64,000 nucleotides of DNA, taken from Burkholderiales bacterium. Its GTDB lineage: Bacteria > Pseudomonadota > Gammaproteobacteria > Burkholderiales > JAEUOS01. Shown piece after piece: positions 43,127 to 52,583 of this stretch (position 1 is the first letter of the stretch; each line of letters begins with the position of its first letter). The notes beneath the pieces were generated by a model. It was not told the DNA's origin, did no database searches, and was given only the letters and a program-made list of their open reading frames with translations. Location of the stretch: positions 1 through 64,000 of the forward strand of contig JAEUOR010000075.1 of NCBI GenBank assembly GCA_016790635.1, in the 5' to 3' direction. Both the position numbers and the translations under genes were made by a program.

Positions 43127-43743
43127 AACCGATCATCGCAGGGCTCTACGCGATCACCCCGGACTGGGACGATACCGCGCGCCTGATCGTGTCGGTGCGC
43201 GCGGCGATCGCTGGCGGCGCGCGCGTCGTGCAATACCGCAACAAGAAGGCCGATGCCGCGCGTCGCCTGGAGCAGGCGCTGGCGCTGGCGGCGACATGCG
43301 CGCGCGACGGAGCCACCTTCATCGTCAACGATCATGTCGAACTGGCGCAGGACGTCGATGCCGACGGCGTCCACCTCGGCGCCGCGGACGGCAACCTGGC
43401 CCGGGCGCGGCGCCTGCTCGGCCGCGACAAGCGCATCGGCGCCTCGTGCTATGACAGCAAGGATCTGGCGCACACCGCGCTGGCCGCCGGCGCCGACCAC
43501 GTCGCCTTCGGCAGCGCCTTCGCCTCGCCGACCAAGCCTTCCGCAGTACGCGCCCCGCATTCCCTCTACACCGCTGCGGGCGCGCTCGGCGTGCCGGTCG
43601 TCGCCATCGGCGGCATCACCCACACCAACGCTTCGGAGGTGATCGCCGCCGGCGCGCACGCAGTCGCGGTCATCAGCGACCTTTTCGATGCGCCCGACAT
43701 CCGCGCGCGCGCCGCGCAGTTTTCCTCCCTCTTCGACGCCTGA
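43123..43743 (+). CDS. thiE: Thiamine-phosphate synthase
   Basis: 206 residues. Joins HMP pyrophosphate and thiazole phosphate. Marks are LYAITPDW, RVVQYRNKKADAARRLEQA, FIVNDHVELAQDVDADGVHLG, GASCYDS, FGSAFASPTKPSA, and GVPVVAIGGITHTNASEVIAAGA in two adjoining pieces. I chose a TTG at 43123 that overlaps the thiD stop (ATTGA), with GGGGA 6 bases upstream; no ATG lies near. The tight overlap implies coupled translation with thiD. Confidence 0.92.
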   Translation: MKPIIAGLYAITPDWDDTARLIVSVRAAIAGGARVVQYRNKKADAARRLEQALALAATCARDGATFIVNDHVELAQDVDADGVHLGAADGNLARARRLLGRDKRIGASCYDSKDLAHTALAAGADHVAFGSAFASPTKPSAVRAPHSLYTAAGALGVPVVAIGGITHTNASEVIAAGAHAVAVISDLFDAPDIRARAAQFSSLFDA

Positions 43744-43755
43744 AAGCCGCTTTCC

Positions 43756-45054
43756 ATGGTCAGCAACGACACCCTGTTCACCCGCGCCCAGTCCATCATC
43801 CCCGGCGGGGTCAATTCCCCCGTGCGCGCGTTTCGCTCCGTCGGTGGCACACCGCGCTTCATCGTGCGCGGTGCAGGTCCCTACGTATGGGACGCCGAAG
43901 GCCGGCGCTATGTGGACTACATCGGGTCGTGGGGGCCGCTGATTCTCGGCCACGCGCACCCGGCGGTGGTGCGCGCGGTACAGGACGCCGCCGCGCGCGG
44001 GCTCTCTTACGGCATGCCGACCGAAGCCGAGATCGAAATCGCCGAGCGCGTCTGCGCGCTGGTGCCGTCGATGGAACGGGTGCGCTTCACCAGTTCCGGC
44101 ACCGAAGCGGCCATGACGGCCATCCGCCTCGCGCGCGGCTTCACCGGGCGCGACATCATCATCAAGTTCGAAGGCTGCTACCACGGCCACGCCGACGCCC
44201 TCCTGGTCAAGGCCGGTTCCGGGCTCCTGACCCACGGCCAGCCCTCGTCTTCCGGCGTGCCCAAGGAGACGACGCAGCACACCATGGTGCTCGACTACAA
44301 CGACGCGCAGCAGCTCGAAGACGCCTTTCGCGAACACGGCAAGCGCATCGCCGCGGTGATGGTCGAGCCCGTGGCGGGCAACATGAACCTGGTGCCGGGC
44401 GCGCCGGAATTCCTCCGGACCATGCGCGAACTCTGCACGCGCCACGGCAGCACGCTGGTGTTCGACGAGGTCATGAGCGGCTTTCGCGTCGCCCTGGGCG
44501 GCGCGCAAAGTCTGTACGGCATCACCCCGGATGTGACGGTACTGGGCAAGGTCATCGGCGGCGGCATGCCGGTCGCTGCGCTGGGCGGCCGGCGGGACAT
44601 CATGGAGCATCTTTCGCCATTGGGCGGCGTCTACCAGGCTGGCACGCTATCCGGCAACCCGGTCTCCGTCGCGGCGGGCCTGGCCACGCTTTCCGAGATC
44701 GCCAAGCCAGGCTTCTACGAGGCCCTGGCAGCGATCACCGGCGACTTCACTGCGCGCATGAACGCGGCGGCAAGCGCGGCCGGTGTGCCGTTTTGCGCCG
44801 CCTCGGTCGGCGGCATGTTCGGCATTTTCGCGCGCGCGACCCCGCCCGCGAGTTACGCGGAAGTCATGCAATCCGACAAGCCCTTGTTCAACCGCTTTTT
44901 TCACCTCATGCTCGACGCCGGCGTGCACTTCGCGCCCTCGGCGTACGAGGCGGGCTTCGTCTCCAGCGCCCACGATGCCGCCGCCATCGATTTCACGCTC
45001 GCGGCCGCCACGCAAGCCTTCGGTCAATTGACGCTCCAAGCAGGAGAGAAGTGA
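43756..45054 (+). CDS. hemL: Glutamate-1-semialdehyde 2,1-aminomutase
   Basis: 432 residues, PLP enzyme making 5-aminolevulinate from glutamate-1-semialdehyde in the C5 tetrapyrrole route. Marks are IIPGGVNSPVRAFRSVGG, FTSSGTEAAMTAIRLARG, FEGCYHGHADALLVKAGSG, VFDEVMSGFRV and the PLP lysine in TVLGKVIGGGMP. Length is normal. It starts 12 bases after thiE and its stop overlaps the next gene by one base, so thiD, thiE, hemL and a Rid-family gene form one unit. Confidence 0.96.
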   Translation: MVSNDTLFTRAQSIIPGGVNSPVRAFRSVGGTPRFIVRGAGPYVWDAEGRRYVDYIGSWGPLILGHAHPAVVRAVQDAAARGLSYGMPTEAEIEIAERVCALVPSMERVRFTSSGTEAAMTAIRLARGFTGRDIIIKFEGCYHGHADALLVKAGSGLLTHGQPSSSGVPKETTQHTMVLDYNDAQQLEDAFREHGKRIAAVMVEPVAGNMNLVPGAPEFLRTMRELCTRHGSTLVFDEVMSGFRVALGGAQSLYGITPDVTVLGKVIGGGMPVAALGGRRDIMEHLSPLGGVYQAGTLSGNPVSVAAGLATLSEIAKPGFYEALAAITGDFTARMNAAASAAGVPFCAASVGGMFGIFARATPPASYAEVMQSDKPLFNRFFHLMLDAGVHFAPSAYEAGFVSSAHDAAAIDFTLAAATQAFGQLTLQAGEK

Positions 45055-45461
45055 TGCCAAACATCGACATCCAGAACCCCGCCGTCCTGGGCAAGCCCAT
45101 GGGCCAGTACTCGCAGATCACGCGTGTCAAGGCCTCCGAGTTCCTGTTCATCGCCGGTCAACTGGCCGGCGACCGCGATGGCAACATCGTCGGCGCAGGC
45201 GACTTCGATGCGCAATGCACCCAGGTTTTCGCCAACGTCGCAGCGGCACTCGCTTCGCAGGGCGCCGGCTGGGCCAATGTCGTGCAATTCACGACCTACC
45301 TGGTGCATTCGCAGGACATCGCCCGATTCATGACCTGGCGCCTGCGCGAATTCCCGCGCATGTTTCCCGACGGCAAATACCCGCCCAACACGCTCCTAAT
45401 CGTTGACCGGCTGGTGCAGGAGCCCTTCCTGGTCGAGGTGCAGACCGTCGCGGCGCTCTAG
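45054..45461 (+). CDS. Rid (YjgF/YER057c/UK114) family protein
   Basis: 135 residues with the Rid trimer fold: YSQITRVKASEFLFIAGQLA, QVFANVAAALASQGAGWANV, FTTYLVHSQDIARF and YPPNTLLIVDRL. In RidA itself the segment before the last strand carries an arginine (ARS in E. coli) that binds the imine substrate; here the position is asparagine (PNT). It therefore probably lacks RidA imine deaminase activity and belongs to another Rid subgroup. The ATG overlaps the hemL stop (TGATG) and AGGAGAG precedes it. A role near PLP enzymes is suggested by context only. Confidence 0.85.
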   Translation: MPNIDIQNPAVLGKPMGQYSQITRVKASEFLFIAGQLAGDRDGNIVGAGDFDAQCTQVFANVAAALASQGAGWANVVQFTTYLVHSQDIARFMTWRLREFPRMFPDGKYPPNTLLIVDRLVQEPFLVEVQTVAAL

Positions 45462-45476
45462 AACCTGCCATCCCCC

Positions 45477-47006
45477 TCAGAGAAGAACCAGGGTGGCAAG
45501 GCCCAGGAAGATGAAGAACCCCATCGTGTCGGTCGCAAAGGTCAGGAGCACCGACGAACCGACCGCGGGGTCACGGCCGAGCCGGTAGCGCAAGAGGGGC
45601 ACGGCCATGCCGACCATGGTGCCCACCAGGAGATTCAGGATCATGGCCGCCATCATCACCGCACCCAGAGCGGCAATGCCCGAGATGGCAAGCGCGAAGA
45701 GTCCCGCGATCAGCCCGCCGGCCACGCCGATGATGGCTGCGGTGGCGAACTCGCGCGTCACCAGGCGGCGCACGTTGGCACGCGTGATCTGTCCCAATGC
45801 CAGGGCGCGGATGATGAGCGTCATGGTCTGATTGCCGGAGTTGCCGCCGATGCCGGCGACGATCGACATCAGGAAAGCCAGCATGACGACCTGGCCCACG
45901 GTGGCCTCGAAGCGCGAGGCGACCCAACTGGCGACCGCAGCCGTGCACAGGTTGAGCAGCAGCCAGGGAGCGCGGTTCTTCACCGAGTGCGCTACCGGGG
46001 CAAAGATGTCCTCCTCCTCCTTGAGTCCGGCCATGGAAAGAGTCTTTTCCTCCTGCGACTCGCGGATATAGTCAACGACCTCATTGACGGTGACCCTGCC
46101 GACCAGCCTGCCGTCGCCGTCGACCACTGGCGCGGACACCAGGTCATAGCGCTCGAAGGCCTGCGCGGCCTCATCGGCGCGATCCCAGGGATTCAAGGTC
46201 AGCATCTCGGTGGTCATGATTTGTCCGACCAGCGTCTCGGCGCTGGAGACGAGGATGCGCGTCAGCGGCAGGACGCCCTTGAGCACCTCGCCGCGGTCGA
46301 CGACGAAGACCTGGTCGGTATGGTCCGGCAATTCGTCGAAGATGCGCAGGTAACGCAGCACGACTTCCAGGCTCACGTCCTCGCGCACGGTGACCATGGC
46401 GAAGTCCATCAGCGCACCGACCGCGTCGTCGGGGTAGGACATGGCGGCGCGCAATTGCTCGCGCTCCTCCTGCGTGAGACCCTCGCGAACCTGGTCGATG
46501 ACCTCGGCCGGCAGGTCGGGCGCGATGTCGGCCAGTTCATCGGTGTCGAGGGTCTCGGCGGCCGCCACGAGCGCGGCGCGATCCGTGTTCTCGATCAGGG
46601 TCTCGCGCACGGCGTCGGAGACCTCGACCAGGATCTCGCCGTCGCGTTCGGCGGACTTGATCAGGTCCCAGACCGCGATGCGATCCTCGAGCGGCAGCGC
46701 CTCAAGGATATAGGCGATGTCGGCCGGGTGCAGTTCTTCAAGGCGTGCCGAGAGCCTGGCGTTATTCTGGCGATAGACCAGGTTCTCGACCAGTTCGTGG
46801 CGGTCCATGGCCTGGTTGTGCACCACGGTTTCGACCAGGCGGGCGCGCCGCAGCAACTCCTGGATTTCGGCCAAGGCCTCCTGCGCCTGGTCCGGTTCCA
46901 TCGGCTCCGCTGCCGCATGCGCGTCAGGAACCGCGCCGGCGCCGGTCGCCGCGGCATCAGCCTGCGCGGCTGCCGTCAGGGCGGGATCGTGGCGCGGTTC
47001 GTTCAT
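45477..47006 (-). CDS. mgtE: Magnesium transporter MgtE
   Basis: 509 residues. N-terminal MgtE_N helical superhelix (about 60-200: LHPADIAYILEALPLEDRIAVW), a CBS pair (about 205-325: PLTRILVSSAETLVGQIM; DLVSAPVVDGDGRLVGRVTV), the plug helix, and five membrane helices with the signature IGGNSGNQTMTLIIRALALG. It is a Mg2+-gated channel; the cytosolic domains sense intracellular Mg2+. The ATG at 47006 (MNEPRHD) starts a Pro/Ala-rich 50-residue tail. It follows mtgA by 56 bases, too little for an M-box, and is convergent with the Rid gene. Confidence 0.95.
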   Translation of the reverse strand: MNEPRHDPALTAAAQADAAATGAGAVPDAHAAAEPMEPDQAQEALAEIQELLRRARLVETVVHNQAMDRHELVENLVYRQNNARLSARLEELHPADIAYILEALPLEDRIAVWDLIKSAERDGEILVEVSDAVRETLIENTDRAALVAAAETLDTDELADIAPDLPAEVIDQVREGLTQEEREQLRAAMSYPDDAVGALMDFAMVTVREDVSLEVVLRYLRIFDELPDHTDQVFVVDRGEVLKGVLPLTRILVSSAETLVGQIMTTEMLTLNPWDRADEAAQAFERYDLVSAPVVDGDGRLVGRVTVNEVVDYIRESQEEKTLSMAGLKEEEDIFAPVAHSVKNRAPWLLLNLCTAAVASWVASRFEATVGQVVMLAFLMSIVAGIGGNSGNQTMTLIIRALALGQITRANVRRLVTREFATAAIIGVAGGLIAGLFALAISGIAALGAVMMAAMILNLLVGTMVGMAVPLLRYRLGRDPAVGSSVLLTFATDTMGFFIFLGLATLVLL

Positions 47007-47062
47007 GGCGGGCGGGGCGAAAGTGCCGCGATTGTAGGCGCATCGCCTCCCCACCCAACCGA

Positions 47063-47770
47063 TCAGGGAATTTCCACCTGCTGCATGCGCTTCAGGATCA
47101 CGGGAACGCGCCGCGCCAGCACAGCCGAATCGCGATTGCGGTCGTAGAAGCGCGGCCGGGGCAGCATCGCGGCCAGGCGCGCGGCCTGTTCACGCGACAA
47201 TTGCGCGGCCGGGATGCCGAAGTAATGACGCGCCGCAGCCTCGGCGCCGAAGACGCCGTTGCCCCACTCGACTACGTTCAGGTAGATCTCGAGGATGCGC
47301 CGCTTGTCCATCTGCGCCTCCATCATCCAGGTGATGACCGCTTCCTGGGCCTTGCGCCCGTAGCTTCTCTCACCGGACAGAAACAGATTCTTGGCCAGTT
47401 GCTGGCTGATGGTCGAACCGCCGGCGACGACCTTGCCTTTCTTCTGGTTGCGCTCGAACGCTTTTTCGATTCCGGTCCAGTCAAAGCCTTCGTGATCGAC
47501 GAAGGCGGTGTCCTCTGCGGCGACGACCGCGAACTTGAGATGGCTGGAAATCCGCGCATACGGCACCCACTCGTGCTTCAAGCGCGCGGCCGCGTCCTTG
47601 GCGCGCAGGCCTTCGAGCCGCATGTCCATGAAGCGTGTCGAGGCCGGGTTGTGATCGACCCACCACCACAGGCATGCGAAGTACCAGCCCTGCCAGAGGC
47701 AGCCGGCCAGAGCCAGCCCTGCCACCCCCCACACGAGCCAGCGCCTCATGCGCGCCCAGCCCGCGGCCAT
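47063..47770 (-). CDS. mtgA: Monofunctional biosynthetic peptidoglycan transglycosylase
   Basis: 235 residues. An N-terminal membrane anchor (WLVWGVAGLALAGCLWQGWYF) is followed by a GT51 domain with the catalytic-glutamate motif AAEDTAFVDHEGFDW, GGSTISQQLAKNLFL, and EIYLNVVEWGNGVFG. It polymerises glycan chains from lipid II at the periplasmic face. Start could be the ATG at 47770 or at 47749. It lies 4 bases after a GGDEF-EAL gene, so the two are probably cotranscribed. Confidence 0.95.
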   Translation of the reverse strand: MAAGWARMRRWLVWGVAGLALAGCLWQGWYFACLWWWVDHNPASTRFMDMRLEGLRAKDAAARLKHEWVPYARISSHLKFAVVAAEDTAFVDHEGFDWTGIEKAFERNQKKGKVVAGGSTISQQLAKNLFLSGERSYGRKAQEAVITWMMEAQMDKRRILEIYLNVVEWGNGVFGAEAAARHYFGIPAAQLSREQAARLAAMLPRPRFYDRNRDSAVLARRVPVILKRMQQVEIP

Positions 47771-47774
47771 CGCC

Positions 47775-49490
47775 TTAGCGCCCCGGTGCGCGCACCAGAT
47801 GGCGCGCGGCGAACTCCTGGGCGTCGACCGGCGCGCCGAACAGGTAGCCCTGCGCCTCGTCGCAGCCCTGCTCCATCAGAAAGCGCGCCTGCGCCTCGGC
47901 TTCGACGCCTTCGGCCAGCACCTTGAGGTTGAGCGCCTTGGCCAGGCGGATGACCGCGATCGCAATCGCCATGTCGCCGCCTTCCTGATGGAGGAACGAC
48001 CGGTCGATCTTGAGCTTGTCGATCGGATAGCGATGCAGGTAGGAAAGCGACGAGTAGCCGGTGCCGAAATCGTCGATGGCGATCCTCACTCCCAACGCGC
48101 GCAGTGCCGCCAGTTTCTCGCCGGCCGCAGCCGCGTCCATGAGGCTGGATTCGGTCAATTCCAGCTCCAGGTCCGCGCCCGCGGTGCCCGATTCGGTCAG
48201 GGTGTGCGCGATCTCGCCGATCAGCGCATCGCGCCTGAATTGCAGCGCCGAAACATTGACCGCCAGGGTCGGCACGGCATAACCCGCCTCGCGCCAGGCG
48301 CGGTGCTGGCGGCAGGCATCGGCCAACGCCCGCCGGCCGATCGCGACGATCATGCCGCGCGCCTCGGCCAGTTCGAGGAATTCCGCCGGGCCTACCAGGC
48401 TGCCGTCGGCACGCTTCCAGCGCAAGAGCGCCTCGACCCCGGTGAGGCCGCGCGTGGCCAGATCGACCTGCGGCTGGTAGAGCAGCACGAACTCGTCGCG
48501 CAGCGCCGCCTCGCGCAGCGTCGCCTGGCGCGCGGCCGAGAGATTCGACGCCGGCGACAGGCTGGGGGAATAGAAATGAAAATTGTTGCGCCCGCTCTGC
48601 TTGGCCGCGTACATGGCCGCATCCGCAGCGCGGATCAGCGCATCGGGTGCCTCGCCGTCGCGCGGATAAAGGCTGATGCCGATCGAGGTTGTGACGTAGA
48701 CCGACTGGCCATCGACCGCGAGCGGCGCGGAGACCGACGCCAGGAGCTTGTTGGCGACGCGCGTTGCATCGCCTGGCGCACCGACATCGGCCAAGGCAAC
48801 CAGGAACTCGTCGCCACCAACGCGCGCGACCATGTCGATGTCGCGCAAGGTCTCGCGCAGGCGCAGCGCCACCTCTTTCAACACCTCGTCGCCGGCGTGA
48901 TGGCCCAGCGAATCGTTGATCGATTTGAAATTGTCCAGGTCGACGAACAGAATCGCCGCCGATTCGCCGTGGCGTTTCGCCAGGGAGAGCATGTCGGCGA
49001 CGCGCTCATTCAGAAAGGCTCGGTTGGGCAGGCCCGTCAATGCATCGTGCCGCGCCAGATGTTCGATGTCCGCATGGGCCTGGCGTACCGCCTGCTCGGC
49101 GGCATGGTGGCGCGTGATGTCGGTGATGAGGACAAAAGCGCCGACGACGGCACCCTCCACGTCACGCCGCGGGACCAGGTGGACTTCAATGATCCGCGCG
49201 CCACCCTCTCCCGCCTTGAGCTCGCGGGTGTAACGTACCGTCTCGCCGCCCAGCACGCGGCGCACGTGGTCCTCGATGGCAATCCACGCCGCCTCGCCGA
49301 TGATCTCGCGCACGGTCTTGCCGACCACCTCCGACGCTCGCCAGCCGTTCGATTGCGCGTATTCGCGATTGGCGAAAACGCAGGTGAGGCCGGCAGACTC
49401 GAAATACGCGATCGCCGCCGGCACGGCATCGGCGAGTGCGAACAGCAGCGAGGCATCGACCGCCTTGCCAGACGCCCCGGAATCGACCAT
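47775..49490 (-). CDS. PAS-GGDEF-EAL cyclic-di-GMP protein
   Basis: 571 residues. A PAS sensor (about 15-130: ADAVPAAIAYFESAGLTCVF) comes first, then a GGDEF domain with intact RVGGDEF and DLDNFKSINDSLGHHAGDE. An EAL domain follows with GVEALLRW, AVNVSALQF, ELTESSLMD, DDFGTGYSSLSYL and KIDRSF, which are the metal and substrate residues of active phosphodiesterases. Both active sites look intact, so it could make or break cyclic-di-GMP; the PAS ligand is unknown. It is encoded between a TonB-like gene (26 bases upstream) and mtgA (4 bases downstream). Cyclic-di-GMP commonly affects type IV pili, whose chemosensory genes are 6 kb away. Confidence 0.92.
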   Translation of the reverse strand: MVDSGASGKAVDASLLFALADAVPAAIAYFESAGLTCVFANREYAQSNGWRASEVVGKTVREIIGEAAWIAIEDHVRRVLGGETVRYTRELKAGEGGARIIEVHLVPRRDVEGAVVGAFVLITDITRHHAAEQAVRQAHADIEHLARHDALTGLPNRAFLNERVADMLSLAKRHGESAAILFVDLDNFKSINDSLGHHAGDEVLKEVALRLRETLRDIDMVARVGGDEFLVALADVGAPGDATRVANKLLASVSAPLAVDGQSVYVTTSIGISLYPRDGEAPDALIRAADAAMYAAKQSGRNNFHFYSPSLSPASNLSAARQATLREAALRDEFVLLYQPQVDLATRGLTGVEALLRWKRADGSLVGPAEFLELAEARGMIVAIGRRALADACRQHRAWREAGYAVPTLAVNVSALQFRRDALIGEIAHTLTESGTAGADLELELTESSLMDAAAAGEKLAALRALGVRIAIDDFGTGYSSLSYLHRYPIDKLKIDRSFLHQEGGDMAIAIAVIRLAKALNLKVLAEGVEAEAQARFLMEQGCDEAQGYLFGAPVDAQEFAARHLVRAPGR

Positions 49491-49516
49491 GGTGGCGCAG
49501 CGACCGCAGGGGCCGG

Positions 49517-50386
49517 TCAGTTCGAGCCCTCGACGCTCAGCGCATCGGAACGCGCGAAGGTCCAGGTCATCGTCAGGTCGAGCACGCCGTAGCGGCGGCG
49601 CATCTCCTGCGAAAAACGGCCGTAGGGTCCGGCGGCACGCACGATGCGCACCGCGGCGGCATCGACCTCGCGGGTACCGGAACCGCGGTCGATCTCGATC
49701 TTCTCAATATTGCCATCTGCAAACAGGGAGACGGTCATGGTGAGGCGATAGTTGCGCCCTTTGGCCGCCTCGGGATAGTTGTTGTTGCCGTGACGTTCGA
49801 CCTTCTCTGCCCATTGGCGAAAGTACAGCGCGTACTCGACCTCGCGGGTGGACGGCGTCAGGTAGCCGCGCTTGGGGCGCGCGTTCTCGTCCTCGATGCG
49901 CCGGGCGATCTCGGCCTCGGCACGCAGGATCTGGCGCGTGCTCGCCAGCAGGTCCAGTCCGGTCGGCTGGGTCGCCGTCGGTGCGGGGTCGGGTTGCGGG
50001 TCGGGGCGCGCGTCGGACGCGGCGATGCGGGAATTGGTCGACGCCAGCGAGGTCAGCAATTTTTTCTGCTCTTCCTCCAACTGCCGCACGCGTGCCGACA
50101 GCTCACGCAGGTCTTCCCCGTCCTGTGCGCGTGCGGTCTTGGGAAGGAAGGACTTGGCGCGGCCCTGGGCAGCCTCGCCGCCGCCATCGAGATTGGCCTG
50201 GGCCAGGGCATCAGGCTTGGCGGGCTTGGACGCGTGCCTGGCATTGACCAGGATCACGTCCAGCTTGTTCTCGACCGGCCGCAGGCGCAAGGCCTCCGGC
50301 GGAGTGAACTTGAGGATCAGGAGGCCGGCGTGCGCAGCGGTGGAAAAGATCAGCGCGGCGGCCAGGATGCGCTGGGAGGTGTCCAT
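49517..50386 (-). CDS. TonB-like energy transducer protein
   Basis: 289 residues from the ATG at 50386. One N-terminal helix (RILAAALIFSTAAHAGLLIL) is followed by EALRLRPVENKLDVILVNARH, a coiled-coil DLRELSARVRQLEEEQKKLL, a Pro-rich linker, and a C-terminal TonB-type domain (EYALYFRQWAEKVERHGNNNYP; VSLFADGNIEKIEIDRGSG; AAVRIVRAAGPYGRF). It would span the periplasm and act in an ExbBD-type system, but no exbB/exbD is here. The start is uncertain: an in-frame GTG at 50443 would add 19 residues. It follows the RNB gene by 126 bases. Confidence 0.8.
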   Translation of the reverse strand: MDTSQRILAAALIFSTAAHAGLLILKFTPPEALRLRPVENKLDVILVNARHASKPAKPDALAQANLDGGGEAAQGRAKSFLPKTARAQDGEDLRELSARVRQLEEEQKKLLTSLASTNSRIAASDARPDPQPDPAPTATQPTGLDLLASTRQILRAEAEIARRIEDENARPKRGYLTPSTREVEYALYFRQWAEKVERHGNNNYPEAAKGRNYRLTMTVSLFADGNIEKIEIDRGSGTREVDAAAVRIVRAAGPYGRFSQEMRRRYGVLDLTMTWTFARSDALSVEGSN

Positions 50387-50512
50387 CCGGCGCCACCATG
50401 GCGGCGCGGGAAAGGTCTGGAAGAACGCTTCTGCGATGCTCACGTCGCTGCGGTCTTGATGTCGATGTCCTGATTTACGCAAATAGGTCCTGCTTGCCTC
50501 TGGCCCGATATT

Positions 50513-52450
50513 TTAGTCGGGATTGGCTTCTTCTTCCACGTTGGCCTGGTCAGTCGCGGGCGCGGCCGCGATCTCACCCGCAAAGACCAGGTTGACCGTC
50601 GCTGCCCACAGGTCAATGTCGCGCGCGCGGACAAGAACGCGCGCACCCGGCCCCAGCGAGGGCATGCCGGCGACGGCGCCGCCTAGCGGAATCGCATCCA
50701 ATCGCACCCCATCGCGCCAGACCACCGCCTCCAGTGTGCGGTCGGTGTCGGCAAAGCCCTCCTGTTGAAGCCAGCGCAGGCACCAGTAGCGCTCCAGGGA
50801 GTCCTGGAATCCCGCGTAGGCGGTATAGGCGGCGTCAAAGGCGGCGATGCCGCCCAGGAGCGCTTCGGAATTGGCGGCAAAGGGCGGCCTGGAACCGGCA
50901 AGCACGGCAGCAAGCTGCCACTGGTTGACCAGGTCCACGTAACGCCTGAGCGGGGAAGACGACCACGCGTAGTGCGTCACGCCCAGACCGATGTGCGGCG
51001 CCGGGCCGGTGGTCATGCGCACCTTGCCTGCCAGGCCGGACCCGGTCTTGACGCGGTAGATCGCCGCCGCGCCCCGGTCGGCCAGGAGGCGCCCCCAGGT
51101 GTGATTGACCAGGATCATGAGCTCGGAGACGATCTTGTCGAGCGGCGCGCCGCGGCGCCGCGGGGTGATGGCGACGCGCGCGTCTGCCGCGTCCTCCGCG
51201 GTCGGCCCGTCGATGGTGAAGTTGTAGTCGCGGAAGTTCGCGTTGACCGAAGGTCGACCGCGATCGGCCTCGAGCTTTTTCGCCAGGCGCCACAGGAGCG
51301 CGAGCTCGTCCTTGAACGGATACGTGCCGCTGCCGGCTTCGAGCGCCGCCTCCGTGACGTGCTCATCGAGGTCGTTGTGGCGCAGGTTCGCGGCGATGCG
51401 GATGGACTCGATTGCGCTGGTGACCGAGGCGATGGCCATATCGGCGGGCTCGACCTCCACATACATGGACAAGCAGGGCACGGTGCGGCCTTCCGCCAGC
51501 GTGAAGACGTCCACAGCATCCGGCGGCAGCATCGTGATCTTGTCGCCCGGCATGTAGACCGTCGACAGACGCGCGCGCGCGATCTGCCCGAGCTCGCTGT
51601 CCGGGCCAAAGCCCAGCGCCGGCGCCGCGATGTGGATGCCGACCAGCATGCGCCCGTTGCCGAGCGCGCGTACCGAAAAAGCGTCATCGATCTCGGTCGT
51701 GGCGGCATCGTCGATCGAAAACGCCGCCGCGCAGGCCTTGGGCAATGCGGCAGGCGGCGCGGCCGCTGCGGGCGCACCGAAGCCGGTCCCGCGCGGAAAG
51801 TGTTCGAACTCGAAACGGGAGCGCAGCACCGCGAGCGGTCCGCCGATCGCTCCGCAGCGGGAAAGCAGCCGGACCGGCGACAGGCCGGTTGCCGTCGCCG
51901 CCGCCTCGAGGGCGCGCGCGGCCACCGACTGGCGATCGGGCTTGAAAAGCAGCTGCGCGACCTGGCCCCTGAAGGGTTCCGGCAACTCGAAGCGCGCCAG
52001 CGCGCCCGCGTACTCTTCGATCTGCAGTGCCTCACGCTTCTTGCGTTCGACCGAGGCGAGCGCCGCCTTGAGCGCGTCTTCCGGAGCACGGCGAAAGCGC
52101 CCGCGTCCCTTGCGATAAAAATACATTGGTGCGCCGTAGAGGCGCACCAGCATCGCCGCCGACTCGAGCGGCGCCGGGGTGCGGCCACAATATTCGGCGG
52201 CGAGTTCGGTGAAGCCGAACTCGTCGGCCGGGGCCACCTGCCAAAGAAAATCAAGGTCGAGCGCCGCTGCCTCGTCGCCGGCGGCCTCGAGAAAGGCGGC
52301 CAGCGCCGGCTTGTCGAAACGCAAGAGGACGGCGGCGGCCTTGATCTTGGAACGCTTGCCGTGCGCAGCCTCGACCTGAAGCGAGGTGTCGGTTTCGGAC
52401 AGGATGGCGCCGACCTTGAAGCCGCCGTCTTCCTCGTAGAGAACATTCAC
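50513..52450 (-). CDS. RNB-domain (RNase II-like) exoribonuclease
   Basis: 645 residues, shorter than RNase R. An N-terminal region unlike the usual cold-shock domains (MNVLYEEDGGFKVGAILSE) is followed by a helical part, then the RNB catalytic domain from about residue 250. The metal aspartates are in FSIDDAATTEIDDAFSV, followed by VGIHIAAPALGFGPDSELG, the SMYVEVEPADM stretch, and YAWSSSPLRRYVDLVNQWQL. A degenerate S1-like end completes it. It should degrade RNA 3' to 5'. This architecture matches the short RNase II-type protein of betaproteobacteria. It is divergent from the AIM24 gene with 133 bases between. Confidence 0.88.
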   Translation of the reverse strand: MNVLYEEDGGFKVGAILSETDTSLQVEAAHGKRSKIKAAAVLLRFDKPALAAFLEAAGDEAAALDLDFLWQVAPADEFGFTELAAEYCGRTPAPLESAAMLVRLYGAPMYFYRKGRGRFRRAPEDALKAALASVERKKREALQIEEYAGALARFELPEPFRGQVAQLLFKPDRQSVAARALEAAATATGLSPVRLLSRCGAIGGPLAVLRSRFEFEHFPRGTGFGAPAAAAPPAALPKACAAAFSIDDAATTEIDDAFSVRALGNGRMLVGIHIAAPALGFGPDSELGQIARARLSTVYMPGDKITMLPPDAVDVFTLAEGRTVPCLSMYVEVEPADMAIASVTSAIESIRIAANLRHNDLDEHVTEAALEAGSGTYPFKDELALLWRLAKKLEADRGRPSVNANFRDYNFTIDGPTAEDAADARVAITPRRRGAPLDKIVSELMILVNHTWGRLLADRGAAAIYRVKTGSGLAGKVRMTTGPAPHIGLGVTHYAWSSSPLRRYVDLVNQWQLAAVLAGSRPPFAANSEALLGGIAAFDAAYTAYAGFQDSLERYWCLRWLQQEGFADTDRTLEAVVWRDGVRLDAIPLGGAVAGMPSLGPGARVLVRARDIDLWAATVNLVFAGEIAAAPATDQANVEEEANPD

Positions 52451-52583
52451 GGCAGGCGGCTTTCGCGGACGTGTCGAAGGCGCAATTTTCCGGTCACAGG
52501 GGCCGGTTACAATGCGCGCCCGAATTATAGCGGCGGCGCTCGCGCAGCTGCGAACGCTCCTTCATCTTCAAGGGAAACCTGCC

